Under the pieces are notes generated by a model. The model saw only the letters and a list, made by a program, of their open reading frames with translations, was not told where the DNA came from and made no database searches. Shown here piece after piece: positions 17,253 through 26,893 of a DNA stretch of 64,000 nt; the stretch's first letter is position 1; each line of letters opens with the position of its first letter. This stretch comes from Alistipes ihumii AP11 (GTDB lineage: Bacteria; Bacteroidota; Bacteroidia; Bacteroidales; Rikenellaceae): positions 1,054,001 to 1,118,000 of the forward strand of contig NZ_CP102294.1 in the NCBI RefSeq assembly GCF_025144665.1, read 5' to 3'. The position numbers and the translations under genes are program-made.

Positions 17253-17325
17253 AGCGGGATAGAGCAGATAGCAGCTCGCCAATTTCATAGGTTGGAGGTC
17301 GTTGGTGCAAATCCAACTCCCGCTA
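17253..17325 (+). tRNA. tRNA with CAT anticodon (Met, or Ile2 if modified)
   Basis: A complete cloverleaf can be drawn. Acceptor AGCGGGA / TCCCGCT; D stem GAGC / GCTC; anticodon stem CCAAT / GTTGG with loop TTCATAG (anticodon CAT); T stem GTTGG / CCAAC with loop TGCAAAT; discriminator A. The CCA end is not encoded. The T loop (TGCAAAT instead of TTCAAAT) is unusual. It lies inside the tail operon, so it is phage-encoded. Confidence 0.8.
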
Positions 17326-17366
17326 CAAACAAAATACGGCGAATTCGCCATAAATAAAATACAGTT

Positions 17367-17900
17367 ATGCCGGAAAATATTGAAACCAAAGTCGCCCAAA
17401 CAATTCTCCAACAGCCGGAGGAAATCACCGTTGGCGATAAAGTATATAAAGCAGCCCCGCCGAGTGCCGCAACTCTGATTTTGGCATCGGAAGCCGTTGC
17501 TCGGATGCCTAAAATTCAACTCAACACGGAACGAATCGTGGACGAGGTATTGGCAATCGGTAAAGATTGCCGTCCTATGGGCGAAATCGTCGCCATTATG
17601 ATACTCGGCGCAAAAGGATTAACCGAGACACGAAAGACCGTCAAAACGGTTGAAAAACGCCGTTTTTGGGGACTTATCAAGGAAGCCGAGCAGGTGGAGG
17701 TCGAGGAAGTCATAGACCATAAAACAGCCCTCGCAAAATCGCTGTTGGAAGATATTACGCCGAGAGAACTCCACAACCTGGCCGCACGGCTGTTACAAAG
17801 GTCGCAGGTTGCCGATTTTTTCGGGCTTACCACTTTCCTGACCGAGATAAATCTGCTGCGACAGACGAGGGAGGTGGAAACGACAGCATCTGGGCAGTAA
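17367..17900 (+). CDS. Tail assembly chaperone (G-type)
   Basis: A 177-aa helical protein (ETKVAQTILQQPEEITVGDK, TPRELHNLAARLLQRSQVAD) between the major tail gene and the tape measure, the place of lambda gpG. In frame near codon 150 is the slippery heptamer T TTT TTC (17816-17822), followed by an open -1 frame to 18106. Ribosomes that do not slip end at 17900. Confidence 0.75.
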   Translation: MPENIETKVAQTILQQPEEITVGDKVYKAAPPSAATLILASEAVARMPKIQLNTERIVDEVLAIGKDCRPMGEIVAIMILGAKGLTETRKTVKTVEKRRFWGLIKEAEQVEVEEVIDHKTALAKSLLEDITPRELHNLAARLLQRSQVADFFGLTTFLTEINLLRQTREVETTASGQ

Positions 17901-18106
17901 TCGCAGGGACTGTCAAAGGGTTTAATCTTCCGCTGGAATATGTCCTGTACGATATGAGCTATGCCAATATGATTATGTACGGGGCAGTTCTGCCAAGCTA
18001 TAAAAAGCCCAAAGACGGTAAAAAAGAGAGCAAAGAGGAGGAAATAATAAACGCAAGCGACCCCCGCAACAGGGATAAAGTTCACGCAATTTTATTCGGT
18101 GAGTAA
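17819..18106 (+). CDS. Frameshift extension of tail chaperone (T-type, made as a fusion)
   Basis: The -1 frame contains no good start but reads through from the slippery site, giving a fusion of about 246 aa. The extension is well-formed coding sequence (GFNLPLEYVLYDMSYANMIM, LPSYKKPKDGKKESKEEE) and ends with TAATG, sharing a base with the tape measure start. This matches the lambda gpGT arrangement, where the T part binds the tape measure. Confidence 0.75.
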   Translation, partial: FRAYHFPDRDKSAATDEGGGNDSIWAVIAGTVKGFNLPLEYVLYDMSYANMIMYGAVLPSYKKPKDGKKESKEEEIINASDPRNRDKVHAILFGE

Positions 18107-21100
18107 TGAATAACGACAAAGGCAAATTATACTACGGTTTGGGGTTGGATAATAACCAACTGCGAGCAGACGCCGCCGAATCTCGCAACATCATCAAAGG
18201 TATCGGCGACACGGCTGTTTCGGAAGGGAATCGTATTGACAGCATATCCCACAGGATAGGTGCTGCTCTCGCTGTTGCATTTTCCGCCCAGCAAGCAACT
18301 GCCTTTGCTCGTTCAATCGTTCAGGTAACAGGGGAAATGCAGCAACTCGACGTTGCATTTACCACGATGCTCAATTCAAAGGCAAAGTCAGATGCCCTCC
18401 TGTCGCAGGCGGTAAATTTCGCAGCAAAAACACCATACGATTTACTGGGTGTAGCTGACGGAATCAAACAACTGCTCGCATACGGAACCGCCGCCGAAGA
18501 TGCCATTGAAACGGTAGAAATGCTGGGCAATGTTTCGGCGGGGCTGTCCGTCCCGTTGGGTGACATGGTGTACCTATACGGTACGCTGAAATCGCAAGGC
18601 AGGGCTATGCTGGTCGATATTCGTCAGTTCGCCGGACGTGGTGTACCTATCTACGAAGAACTCGCCAAAGTCCTCGGCGTATCCGTCAGCGAGGTAAATA
18701 AGTACATATCCGCCGGTAAGGTCGGATTTCCCGAAGTCGAGCAGGCGTTCAAAAATATGACGTCCGAGGGTGGTAAGTTCTACAACCTCATGCAAGAACA
18801 GAGCAAGACCATCACGGGGCAAATATCGAACTTGAAAGATAATTTCGATATGATGCTCAATGACATCGGAAGTGCGAATGAGGATGTCATAAGCGGTGCT
18901 ATTTCAGGGGCATCGTACCTGATTGAGAATTATCAGGAAGTTGGAGAAACCCTTGCCGCCCTCGTTGCAACCTATGGCACATATCGAGCTGCTCTTATTG
19001 CAACTGCCGCTATACAGAATTCGGTTGCCACCGTAAAGCATACAGAGGAGGCTGCCGAATTGTATAAACTCCTCACGGTGGAGCAGCAGGCGCAGATAGC
19101 CAAGCAAGGATTGGCGAAAACTTCTGCCGAATATTACGCCCTTGTAAAAGCCGAAACCGCAGCGAACGTACAGGCTGCCCAAAGTGCATTGACGAAAGCC
19201 CGTGCCGACGTTACTGCGGCCAGCCAAGCCGTCGCAGCTCGACGGGCGGAATATGTTGCAGCCAAACAAATGGAGCAGCAGCGGTTGGCTGAACTTATGC
19301 ACATTGGTGCAACCGGCACAGCCAAACAGATAGAAACGGCTCAAAGGAAATTGGCAACCGCCGAAACCCAACGGGAAACCGCCGCCCTTGCCTATCAGTC
19401 CGCCGCCCGTGATTTCAACGCCAAGAAAACGGCGGTGGAAACAGCTGCCCGCACAGCCAACACGACCGCAACAGCGGTCAATACCGCAGCACAGACGGCC
19501 AATGTTACGGCAACGGGATTCCTGACTGTTGCCAAAACTCGCCTTATGGCTGTTGCCGCCAAATTGAACGCCGTAATTATGGCGAACCCTTATGCGTTGG
19601 CTGCTGCCGCCGCCATTGCACTCGGTTATGGACTGTATAAACTCGTAACCTATCAGACCGAGGCGGAAAAGGCTCAAAGCAAATTGAACGAGACGATAAA
19701 AGAGGCCGATAAGTCTCTACAATCGGAACTCTACCAAATCAATTTGATGTTCGCACGGTTGAAAGCAGCCAAAGAGGGCACGGACGAATATAAAGATGCG
19801 AAACAGGCGATTATCAGCCAGTACGGAGAGTATCTGAAAAAACTCGGAGACGAAAAAACGGCTCTGAACGATATTGCTGCGGCTTACTCCCTGATAACAG
19901 AGGAAGCCACCAAAGCAGCCAATGCAAGGGCGATACAGCAGGTAACGCAGGAAGCCGGCAACATCGTTTCAGAAAAGCAGAGCGACGTATATGACGAGGT
20001 AAAGAAGATGTTGGGAAAAGAGTTCAAAGGGCAAAAAGGTTCTGACGGGAAAATTGACCTTGCCGATGAATATCTTATCAAATTGAAACCCGTCATAATG
20101 GGCGGGGCTGAAATCACGTCCGACATCGAAGCTATTATCAAACAGTTCGACAGAACTCGATACATACCGGGCGACCCAATGACGGGGATAGGTTCATACA
20201 CCTACACGGCAAATGCCCTCAGGGAAGAACTGTCATCCCTTGCCAAAGTACGGGCGGCTGCCGAACAAAGCGTCAAAGAGGCAACGGAAAAATTCGGCTC
20301 TGCCCCGGCTGCGACCGACGGCGAAGCAAAGCAGTTCGATGCGATGACCGCATCCCTGCAACAACTCATGGAACAGCTACCGAAAGCGCAGGATGCCCTC
20401 GCCGCCTTAAAAAAGGCCGACACTCCCGATGCTGCGGCTATTGCAGCCAAAGAGCGGGAAATACAACTGATAAAAGACCAAACCCTCGCTCGTGAAAAGG
20501 AATTGTCGGTCATTCGGGACGTGAAAGAACAAATCGAGGCGTTGGAGAAAGAGCAACTCGGCTACGGCAAAGACGACCCCGAATACAAGGCATTGCAAAC
20601 CCGTATAGATGCTTTGAAAACAAAGTTGCCTCAAACTGCGGGACAGACCAGCAAGGCGGAAAATGAAGCCGCAAGGATAAAGCGAGAAACTGCCGAGCGG
20701 AATCAGAAGATACAGGAGTACGAGGAGAGTGTCAAAAAGCAGATAAAGCAGGCGGAGTTGGATATTTCCCAATCCCGTATTGATGCTATGGAGGAGGGAT
20801 TTGCCAAAGAGCAAGCCCAAATTGAACTTGCCTACCAACGACTGATTTTCGCCAACCAGCAGCGGGAGGCAGAAATGGTCGAGGCGTTACGTGATGCCCG
20901 TGAACTCGAATGGGAGAACAAAAATCCACAAGCGAAAGCAAAGGGAGAGACGTTCGACCGCTCAACCGTTACCGCTGCTGACCTTTCACCGGAACAGCAA
21001 GCGCAAATTGCCGAGTATTACAAAGTGGCCGAGGAGATACGCAATAAGGCAAATAAAACCTCGCTCGAACAAATGCTGGCGGATTTTATGACCTACGAAC

Positions 21101-22914
21101 AGCAACGGAATAAAATCACGGAGGAATACGAGCGGCAGCGGAAAGCCCTGTATAATGAGGACGGTACGCTGCGGCAAGGGGTTACGCAGGGTAATGTTGA
21201 TGAACTCAACCGCAACGAGCAAGAGGCGTTGAAAGCCGTTGATGAACAATTCGCATCACGGGAGGAAACTTATCAGGCATGGATGAACGCCATAGCCAAT
21301 ATGACGTTGCGGCAGTTGGAGCAAGTTTTAGCGCAGGCCGAGCGGGAGTTAGCAGCTCTTGAAACGTCGGGAACCGCTGACAGCAAACAAATGGCAACCG
21401 CTCGGGCGAAAGTGAACACCGCCCGTAAAAAGGTAACGCAGGCGCAGGCCGAAAATGAGGTGTCGCCGGGGAAACGCTCTATCAAAGAGTGGGAAGACCT
21501 CTACAAGACATTGCAGGAGGCAGAACGGGAATTTGAAAGCATCGGCGACACTGTTGATGGAACGGCGGGTAAGATAATCGACACGGCAGGGACGGTTCTT
21601 ACCTCGACGTTGAGCATGATAAATAGCATTGTTTCGCTCACAACTGCATCTACAACAGGTATGCAGACTGCGGCGTTGGCATCTTCAAAAGCCATTCAGA
21701 CGGTAGAGAAAGCCAGCGTAATCCTGACGATTATTTCTGCGGCGATGTCTATTGCTACGGCGATTATCGGGCTGTTCAACAATGACGACAAATATCAGGA
21801 GGAAATCGAAAGGTTGCAAGACCGTATTGACCAACTCCAATGGGAACTCGACAATGCCGATGTGGTGCGGTTGCAGAACAATACGTTCAATGTACTGGAA
21901 AAGGTCAAGCAGGTGTACGCCGAAACGACACAAGAGGTACTCCGTCTCCATGCTACCACGAACCGATATGCCAACTCATTGTTTCAGATTATCGGGCGGG
22001 TTGTTTATCAAAACGAGATAATGCAGAAGTCGGCGGAGAAATTGGCAGAGGCTTACGCAAGCATCGAATATACTGCGGATAAGGCACTTGGCTATGCGAA
22101 ATATGATGAAGCGAAAGAACAACTCAAAAACCTCGCAGAACAACAGTTGCTCCTGCAAGAGCAAATCCGAAACGAGAACAACAAAAAGGACACCGATCAC
22201 GGGAAGATAGCAGATTGGGAACGGCAAATACAGGAACTTGGAGCGGAAGCAGGCGCAATAATAAACGAACTCGTCGAGAGCATAATTGGGGGTAGTTCAA
22301 CAGACATTGCAAATGAATTGGGCGATGCCTTTATCGACGCTTTCAGAGCAGGAGAAGATGCAGCCGAGGCGTGGGGCGAAAAGGTAGATGATATTGTTGC
22401 CAATATCGTCAAACAAATGCTCGTCCAAAAGTTACTCGAAGAACCTCTTGGCGACCTTTTCAATGAATACAAAGATAAATGGTTCAGCAAGGACGGAACA
22501 TTTGCAGGCTTTGGTGCTGTCAATGATAGTATGGTCGAATTTGCCGCAAGATTAAACGGGTATGTAAACAACTTCCAAGCGGGTATGGATGCCCTCCCCG
22601 ATGAATTAAAAGAAATATTGCTGGGTGATATTGAATCCACCCGTGAGGCTTCGGAGAAAGGTATTGCCACCGCTTCACAGGAGAGCGTCGATGAACTAAA
22701 CGGGCGGGCGACAGCCATACAGGGGCATACATACTCCCTAATGGAAAGTGCCAAACTCCTTGTTGCCAACAGCGCACGAATACTCGATCACCTCGCAGGC
22801 ATCGAAGATAACACGAAGCACCTGTCGAAGTTGGAAAGCATTGAGGGCGATATGCAGGCCGTCAAAAACACGGTAAACGACATTGCCCTGAAAGGAATAA
22901 AACTGAAAAAATAG
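18106..22914 (+). CDS. Tape measure protein
   Basis: A 1602-aa protein, by far the longest here. N-terminal region MLNSKAKSDALLSQAVNFAA, KTPYDLLGVADGIKQLLAYG is the common tape-measure domain. Long Ala/Lys/Glu-rich coiled coils fill the middle, with hydrophobic segments near residues 490-510 and 1203-1222 (ILTIISAAMSIATAIIGLF) that could enter the host membrane during DNA ejection. Its length predicts a tail of roughly 240 nm, using the general 1.5 Å per residue rule. No lytic domain was recognised. Confidence 0.9.
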   Translation: MNNDKGKLYYGLGLDNNQLRADAAESRNIIKGIGDTAVSEGNRIDSISHRIGAALAVAFSAQQATAFARSIVQVTGEMQQLDVAFTTMLNSKAKSDALLSQAVNFAAKTPYDLLGVADGIKQLLAYGTAAEDAIETVEMLGNVSAGLSVPLGDMVYLYGTLKSQGRAMLVDIRQFAGRGVPIYEELAKVLGVSVSEVNKYISAGKVGFPEVEQAFKNMTSEGGKFYNLMQEQSKTITGQISNLKDNFDMMLNDIGSANEDVISGAISGASYLIENYQEVGETLAALVATYGTYRAALIATAAIQNSVATVKHTEEAAELYKLLTVEQQAQIAKQGLAKTSAEYYALVKAETAANVQAAQSALTKARADVTAASQAVAARRAEYVAAKQMEQQRLAELMHIGATGTAKQIETAQRKLATAETQRETAALAYQSAARDFNAKKTAVETAARTANTTATAVNTAAQTANVTATGFLTVAKTRLMAVAAKLNAVIMANPYALAAAAAIALGYGLYKLVTYQTEAEKAQSKLNETIKEADKSLQSELYQINLMFARLKAAKEGTDEYKDAKQAIISQYGEYLKKLGDEKTALNDIAAAYSLITEEATKAANARAIQQVTQEAGNIVSEKQSDVYDEVKKMLGKEFKGQKGSDGKIDLADEYLIKLKPVIMGGAEITSDIEAIIKQFDRTRYIPGDPMTGIGSYTYTANALREELSSLAKVRAAAEQSVKEATEKFGSAPAATDGEAKQFDAMTASLQQLMEQLPKAQDALAALKKADTPDAAAIAAKEREIQLIKDQTLAREKELSVIRDVKEQIEALEKEQLGYGKDDPEYKALQTRIDALKTKLPQTAGQTSKAENEAARIKRETAERNQKIQEYEESVKKQIKQAELDISQSRIDAMEEGFAKEQAQIELAYQRLIFANQQREAEMVEALRDARELEWENKNPQAKAKGETFDRSTVTAADLSPEQQAQIAEYYKVAEEIRNKANKTSLEQMLADFMTYEQQRNKITEEYERQRKALYNEDGTLRQGVTQGNVDELNRNEQEALKAVDEQFASREETYQAWMNAIANMTLRQLEQVLAQAERELAALETSGTADSKQMATARAKVNTARKKVTQAQAENEVSPGKRSIKEWEDLYKTLQEAEREFESIGDTVDGTAGKIIDTAGTVLTSTLSMINSIVSLTTASTTGMQTAALASSKAIQTVEKASVILTIISAAMSIATAIIGLFNNDDKYQEEIERLQDRIDQLQWELDNADVVRLQNNTFNVLEKVKQVYAETTQEVLRLHATTNRYANSLFQIIGRVVYQNEIMQKSAEKLAEAYASIEYTADKALGYAKYDEAKEQLKNLAEQQLLLQEQIRNENNKKDTDHGKIADWERQIQELGAEAGAIINELVESIIGGSSTDIANELGDAFIDAFRAGEDAAEAWGEKVDDIVANIVKQMLVQKLLEEPLGDLFNEYKDKWFSKDGTFAGFGAVNDSMVEFAARLNGYVNNFQAGMDALPDELKEILLGDIESTREASEKGIATASQESVDELNGRATAIQGHTYSLMESAKLLVANSARILDHLAGIEDNTKHLSKLESIEGDMQAVKNTVNDIALKGIKLKK

Positions 22915-22917
22915 TGA

Positions 22918-23415
22918 ATGACACGTATGGAACGGACACTACTCAATGAAATATATGCACAATGGAAATCTGCCAAGCAACGGGCACAGCAGGAATGCGA
23001 AAACCGTGCTTTGTTCAACATGGCAGAGAAATATCGTGCTTGCACCATGTTCAAAGGGACGGAAGACCTCGAACAAATCATCCGGCTGTTCACTTCTCCG
23101 CAGGGAGTAGAATTTTGTCAGAAATACCACTTCCCCGACATAACCACTCTCCGGCGGTTCAAGCAGTACGACGTGGAACGCTACGGGATTTACATTGATG
23201 CAGGGCATATACGGCTCGAAAACGAGCGGACGGTAGTGCTTATCGGGAAAACCTCGGCCTGCCTGTCATACGACAGCAAAGGCCGCCACGAGGTGATTTT
23301 AATGCACGGAGCGCAAGCCTCGATTCAGGCCTCGGCGTGGGCTGTGGTTTTCGTATCAGGCGAACACGGGTGTCAAGTTATCAAAAAAGCAACAGACAGG
23401 GCGATGATTTTATGA
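22918..23415 (+). CDS. Tail-associated protein of unknown function
   Basis: A 165-aa protein 4 bp after the tape measure. N-terminus is helical (TLLNEIYAQWKSAKQRAQQE), then LFTSPQGVEFCQKYHFPDI, and a beta-rich part (GHIRLENERTVVLIGKTSAC) that could be a small carbohydrate or metal-binding barrel. Its stop overlaps the next start (ATGA). No firm family. Confidence 0.55.
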   Translation: MTRMERTLLNEIYAQWKSAKQRAQQECENRALFNMAEKYRACTMFKGTEDLEQIIRLFTSPQGVEFCQKYHFPDITTLRRFKQYDVERYGIYIDAGHIRLENERTVVLIGKTSACLSYDSKGRHEVILMHGAQASIQASAWAVVFVSGEHGCQVIKKATDRAMIL

Positions 23416-24338
23416 CGGATAGGTTTTACATAGACGGGAAAGACGCTTTCACGGAATACGGTGTTTTCGTGCAGGAGGACGGCTACAACGAGCTTGTGGC
23501 CTTTCCGTCATTGAAATCCGTCAAGAGCAATGATTGGCAGGAGGAGGACGGCATCGAGGCAGACTTATCCGCTCCGGTATTGGACACCAAAGAATTTTCC
23601 ATGAAGTTCGTATTTACAGGTGATAATTACCGCTTCGGGGGCTTTATAGAATTGTTGTCCGACAAAGCCTACCACACGTTCAATTTCAAGGAAATCGGGC
23701 GTACTTACCGCCTCCGCATGGTATCACATACGAATCTCGATACCGCTCTGTTCCTCGGTTTTGTTACGCTTCGCCTCGCTGATGATTTTCCGTTGGACGG
23801 CTACACCTATACCGCTCCGGCAAGCACGGTTCCTCCCTACGGAGATTATGAACTCGACGGGCGTAAGTTGACGGATTATGGCATACGTGTTTTGGAGGGA
23901 ACGCTATCCGAGATAGAGAAATCTCCCGCCGTGAAACAAAACTTGCTCCGCAACATAGGGACACAAGGCGGCGCAATATACGACGGGGAACGTGTTACAT
24001 TCAAGACAAAAGAGGTCAAGGTAACTTGCCTCATGCGGGCGGCTACACAAACCGAATTATGGCGCAATTATGACGCTTTCCTGTACGACTTGGCACGCCC
24101 CGACGAACGGTTGTTATACGTCGATGCGACAGGGTTGGAATATCCGTGTCATTACAAAAGCGGTTCAGTTTCGGAGTTCTATGCGTCAGGGAAAATTTGG
24201 CTGAAATTTACCATTACGCTGGTCTTTACGTCGTTCCGAGTTGAAGATGAACATTACCTCCTCGCAGCCGAATCCGGAGAATGGATTATAACGGAGGAGG
24301 GTGATTTTGCGATTGATTTAACAGAAATAAAACAATAA
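23412..24338 (+). CDS. Probable distal tail protein
   Basis: A 308-aa protein with the layout of Dit-like proteins: FYIDGKDAFTEYGVFVQEDG at the N-terminus, then a repeated related unit (YELDGRKLTDYGIRVLEGT) further on, the D-G-x-x-x-x-x-YG-V/I-x-V pattern seen in distal tail proteins that cap the tube and hold the tip. Its start lies in the end of the upstream gene. Confidence 0.65.
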   Translation: MTDRFYIDGKDAFTEYGVFVQEDGYNELVAFPSLKSVKSNDWQEEDGIEADLSAPVLDTKEFSMKFVFTGDNYRFGGFIELLSDKAYHTFNFKEIGRTYRLRMVSHTNLDTALFLGFVTLRLADDFPLDGYTYTAPASTVPPYGDYELDGRKLTDYGIRVLEGTLSEIEKSPAVKQNLLRNIGTQGGAIYDGERVTFKTKEVKVTCLMRAATQTELWRNYDAFLYDLARPDERLLYVDATGLEYPCHYKSGSVSEFYASGKIWLKFTITLVFTSFRVEDEHYLLAAESGEWIITEEGDFAIDLTEIKQ

Positions 24339-24342
24339 CAAT

Positions 24343-25173
24343 ATGGGTGTCAAGAAAATAAAAATCAGCGCATTGCCTTTGGCCGATACCCTTGTCGGAT
24401 TATATACCATAGGGGTAAACGCCCTGAATAAGAGCGTCAAAGTGAGTTTGGAGTTTCTGAAAACCGCAGCGGATAAGGCCAACGACGCTGCTACGGCGGC
24501 CAACAAAGCCAAAACAGCCGCAGAGACGGCGACAGAAGCGGCAAAAACAGCCACAAAAAATGCCAATACCGCAACGGAGGCGGCCAATACAGCCGCTAAA
24601 AATGCTACGGATAAAGCAACAGCAGCAGACACGGCAGCCAAAAATGCGAACACAAAAGCCGATGCAGCGGACAAAGCTGCCGGGGCAGCAACGACAGCAG
24701 CGAACACCGCCAATTCCAAAGCCGCCCTCGCAGACCAAAAGGCCACAGCCGCCGACAACGCCGCAAATCTCGCCGGGGAGACCGCAGAGGAAGCACGAGC
24801 CACAATCGTAAGGTTGGAGGAATTGGAAGAATCGCTCGTCGGGCAGTACAAAATGATTCCGACAGGCATGAACCTCGACTATCCGCCTCGCATAACATTC
24901 CGAAACACCGTGCCGAGACGTATAACATACGAACTGCTCCCGACGAACACGGGACGCAATGTGCTGTTTCTCGGCGATGATAATGCCGTTTCGGTTCAAC
25001 CCGACGGAAGCCTCACAGTCAATCGGACAGGTATCAGCAAAATCCACGTTATCCCGACCGAGAATACGTCAATTTACCGAACCATACAAATTACGGTGGC
25101 GGAACCGGAACTTCGACGAGTAAAATCAAACTCATTGCGGCTCATGGGCAACGGTAGTTTTAGATTAACTTAA
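24343..25173 (+). CDS. Tail fibre/tip protein with Ala-rich coiled coil and Ig-like domain
   Basis: A 276-aa protein. Residues about 40-150 are an alanine/lysine/threonine repeat (units such as AADKAND, AATAANK, TATEAAK) forming a long helical stalk. The C-terminal part (RITYELLPTNTGRNVLFLG, DGSLTVNRTGISKIHVIP) is a Big2-type Ig-like domain. It lies just before the hypervariable DGR target and may be the stalk or platform for it (inference). Confidence 0.7.
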   Translation: MGVKKIKISALPLADTLVGLYTIGVNALNKSVKVSLEFLKTAADKANDAATAANKAKTAAETATEAAKTATKNANTATEAANTAAKNATDKATAADTAAKNANTKADAADKAAGAATTAANTANSKAALADQKATAADNAANLAGETAEEARATIVRLEELEESLVGQYKMIPTGMNLDYPPRITFRNTVPRRITYELLPTNTGRNVLFLGDDNAVSVQPDGSLTVNRTGISKIHVIPTENTSIYRTIQITVAEPELRRVKSNSLRLMGNGSFRLT

Positions 25174-25186
25174 TAACAAGACAATT

Positions 25187-26620
25187 ATGGCATTAACACC
25201 TGAACAGGAAGCAAAAGTGCTTCAAATTATCACAGCTTTCGATAACGGGAAGCGGTTGAATGAACTCCCCCATATCGGGGAGGTAAATCCTCTCGAACTC
25301 ATCGTAGAGGTTATGGACACGGACGGAGAGAGCAAACAAGCTAAACTCGCAACCATGCTCCCATACCTCGAAGATCAATGCGCCTACGGCATCCAATGGG
25401 ACACGACCGTATCGACGCCGACGTGTACCCGTATCGGCAGTATCGCTCTCCATAAAAGCCTCCCCATTCAAAACCGGATGCGGGGTTGCTTGTTGAGCGA
25501 TAACGGAACGGTCGTTGAGTACCTGAACCCGACAAATTGGAGGGCGCATACCCTCGACGGCTCCAAAGGTCAGGTCATGGTCGAAATCCCAGCACATTAT
25601 CGCAAGTTCGAGACAGAGGGAACAATACGCCGGTGCAAACTATCGGAATACCCGTTGCCGGGCTATCACGCCGTTCCCAAAATGTATATTTCGGCGTATG
25701 AGGCCGCTATGGAACGCAGCACGGGCAAACTCTGTTCTGTCGTCAATATGGGAACAGATTACAGGGGTGGAAACAATCAGGCGGATTGGGACGGAACGTA
25801 TCGTTCTGTTCTTGGGCGTCCGGTTACAGTCAAGAGCCGCACGGCTTTCCGCAATGCAGCCCGCCTCCGTAACGCATCGGCGACGAACGAATGGAATTGC
25901 CTTGACTACAACGCATACAAGGCCGTATTTTGGCTTTACTATGTGGAGTACGCCAACCGTAACTGTCAGACGGCATTCAACGCCCAAAAGGACACAAACG
26001 GCTTTGCACAAGGCGGCCTCGGCAACGGAGTAACCAACACCCCGGATTGGAACGGATTTAACGGTTATTATCCGTTTGTCCCTTGCGGTTATACCGATGA
26101 ACTCGGCAACGCTTCGGGCGAGGTTGCATACGTCATGCAGAACGCCGAGGGAGGTACACACGGAACGGTATATGTTCCTCGCTACCGAGGTATTGAAAAT
26201 CCGTTCGGACACATTTGGAAATGGACGGACGGCATCAATATTCAAATCGCCTCGGCTGCTGACGGCGGGACATCAAAAGTATATGTTGCTGACGACCCCA
26301 CAAACTACAACGACAGCAACTACAACGGCTACACTCTGCGAGGAGAAGAAGCCCGAACCGAAGCATACGTCAAAGAACTTGTCTTCGGTGAGTTCGGCGA
26401 CATCATGCCAGCGGTGGTGGGCGGCGGTTCAACAACCTATTGGGCGGACTACCACTATACCAACATTCCTGCATCGGGTACAGTTCTTCGTGGTGTCCGG
26501 TTCGGCGGTAGTGCGGCTGACGGTGCGTATGCGGGCTTCGGCTGTGCGAGTTCGTATTACGCCCCCTCGGCTGCGACTGCGCTCGTCGGCTCTCGCCTTT
26601 GCTTTATACCCAATTTGTAA
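25187..26620 (+). CDS. DGR target: hypervariable C-type-lectin-fold tail protein
   Basis: A 477-aa receptor-binding candidate. The C-terminal half has the formylglycine-generating/C-type-lectin features of DGR targets (SAYEAAMERSTGKLCSVVN, PFGHIWKWTDGINIQ, GTVLRGVRFGGSA). Codons for residues 433-472 are the variable repeat. Variable residues sit within a conserved scaffold (VLRGV-F--G-A---GA-AGF--A-S) as in known target proteins. It lies in the tail-tip operon, so variation would change the adsorption target. Confidence 0.9.
   Translation: MALTPEQEAKVLQIITAFDNGKRLNELPHIGEVNPLELIVEVMDTDGESKQAKLATMLPYLEDQCAYGIQWDTTVSTPTCTRIGSIALHKSLPIQNRMRGCLLSDNGTVVEYLNPTNWRAHTLDGSKGQVMVEIPAHYRKFETEGTIRRCKLSEYPLPGYHAVPKMYISAYEAAMERSTGKLCSVVNMGTDYRGGNNQADWDGTYRSVLGRPVTVKSRTAFRNAARLRNASATNEWNCLDYNAYKAVFWLYYVEYANRNCQTAFNAQKDTNGFAQGGLGNGVTNTPDWNGFNGYYPFVPCGYTDELGNASGEVAYVMQNAEGGTHGTVYVPRYRGIENPFGHIWKWTDGINIQIASAADGGTSKVYVADDPTNYNDSNYNGYTLRGEEARTEAYVKELVFGEFGDIMPAVVGGGSTTYWADYHYTNIPASGTVLRGVRFGGSAADGAYAGFGCASSYYAPSAATALVGSRLCFIPNL
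26483..26602 (+). repeat. DGR variable repeat (VR)
   Basis: 120 bp at the 3' end of the target gene aligned without gaps to the template at 26668-26787. I count 24 differences: 22 fall at template adenines (A to G, C or T), including the last base, and two do not (T to G in codon 438, C to T in codon 471). Adenine-specific change is the mark of DGR retrohoming. Confidence 0.95.
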
Positions 26621-26667
26621 ATAATTTAATAATAGATAGTTATGACGTAAGATAGAAAAGGTTGGTC

Positions 26668-26787
26668 GTTCTTCGTGGTGTCCTGTTCAGCGGTAATGCG
26701 AATAACGGTGCGAATGCAGGCTTCAGCTATGCGAATTCGAATAACACCCCCTCGAATACGAATGCGAACATCGGCTCTCACCTCTGA
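26668..26787 (+). repeat. DGR template repeat (TR)
   Basis: Begins GTTCTTCGTGGTGTCC, identical to the VR start, and carries many AAT/AAC codons in the VR frame (N-rich reading), which under random adenine change can give many amino acids but no stop. It lies between the target stop and the RT gene and is non-coding; its RNA is the substrate for the mutagenic RT. Confidence 0.95.
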
Positions 26788-26893
26788 TTTTCATAGGTTA
26801 ATAAGAAACAAAATATAGAACGACGACCGTGCCTCTTGGCAAAAAAACACGAACCACAAAAAGGTGCTGGTAGGGAAACCGACGGCTCCAAGT

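Noticed and set aside
24460-24790. Short repeated units in the fibre gene considered as a CRISPR array or tandem DNA repeat
   Set aside because: The repetition is at the protein level (heptad-like Ala-rich units) without constant repeat and spacer lengths. No CRISPR array was seen anywhere in the window.
24400-25047. Reverse frame of 215 codons rich in cysteine and glycine opposite the tail fibre gene
   Set aside because: It is the shadow of the Ala-rich repeat coding strand; its composition mirrors the GCN codons on the other strand.
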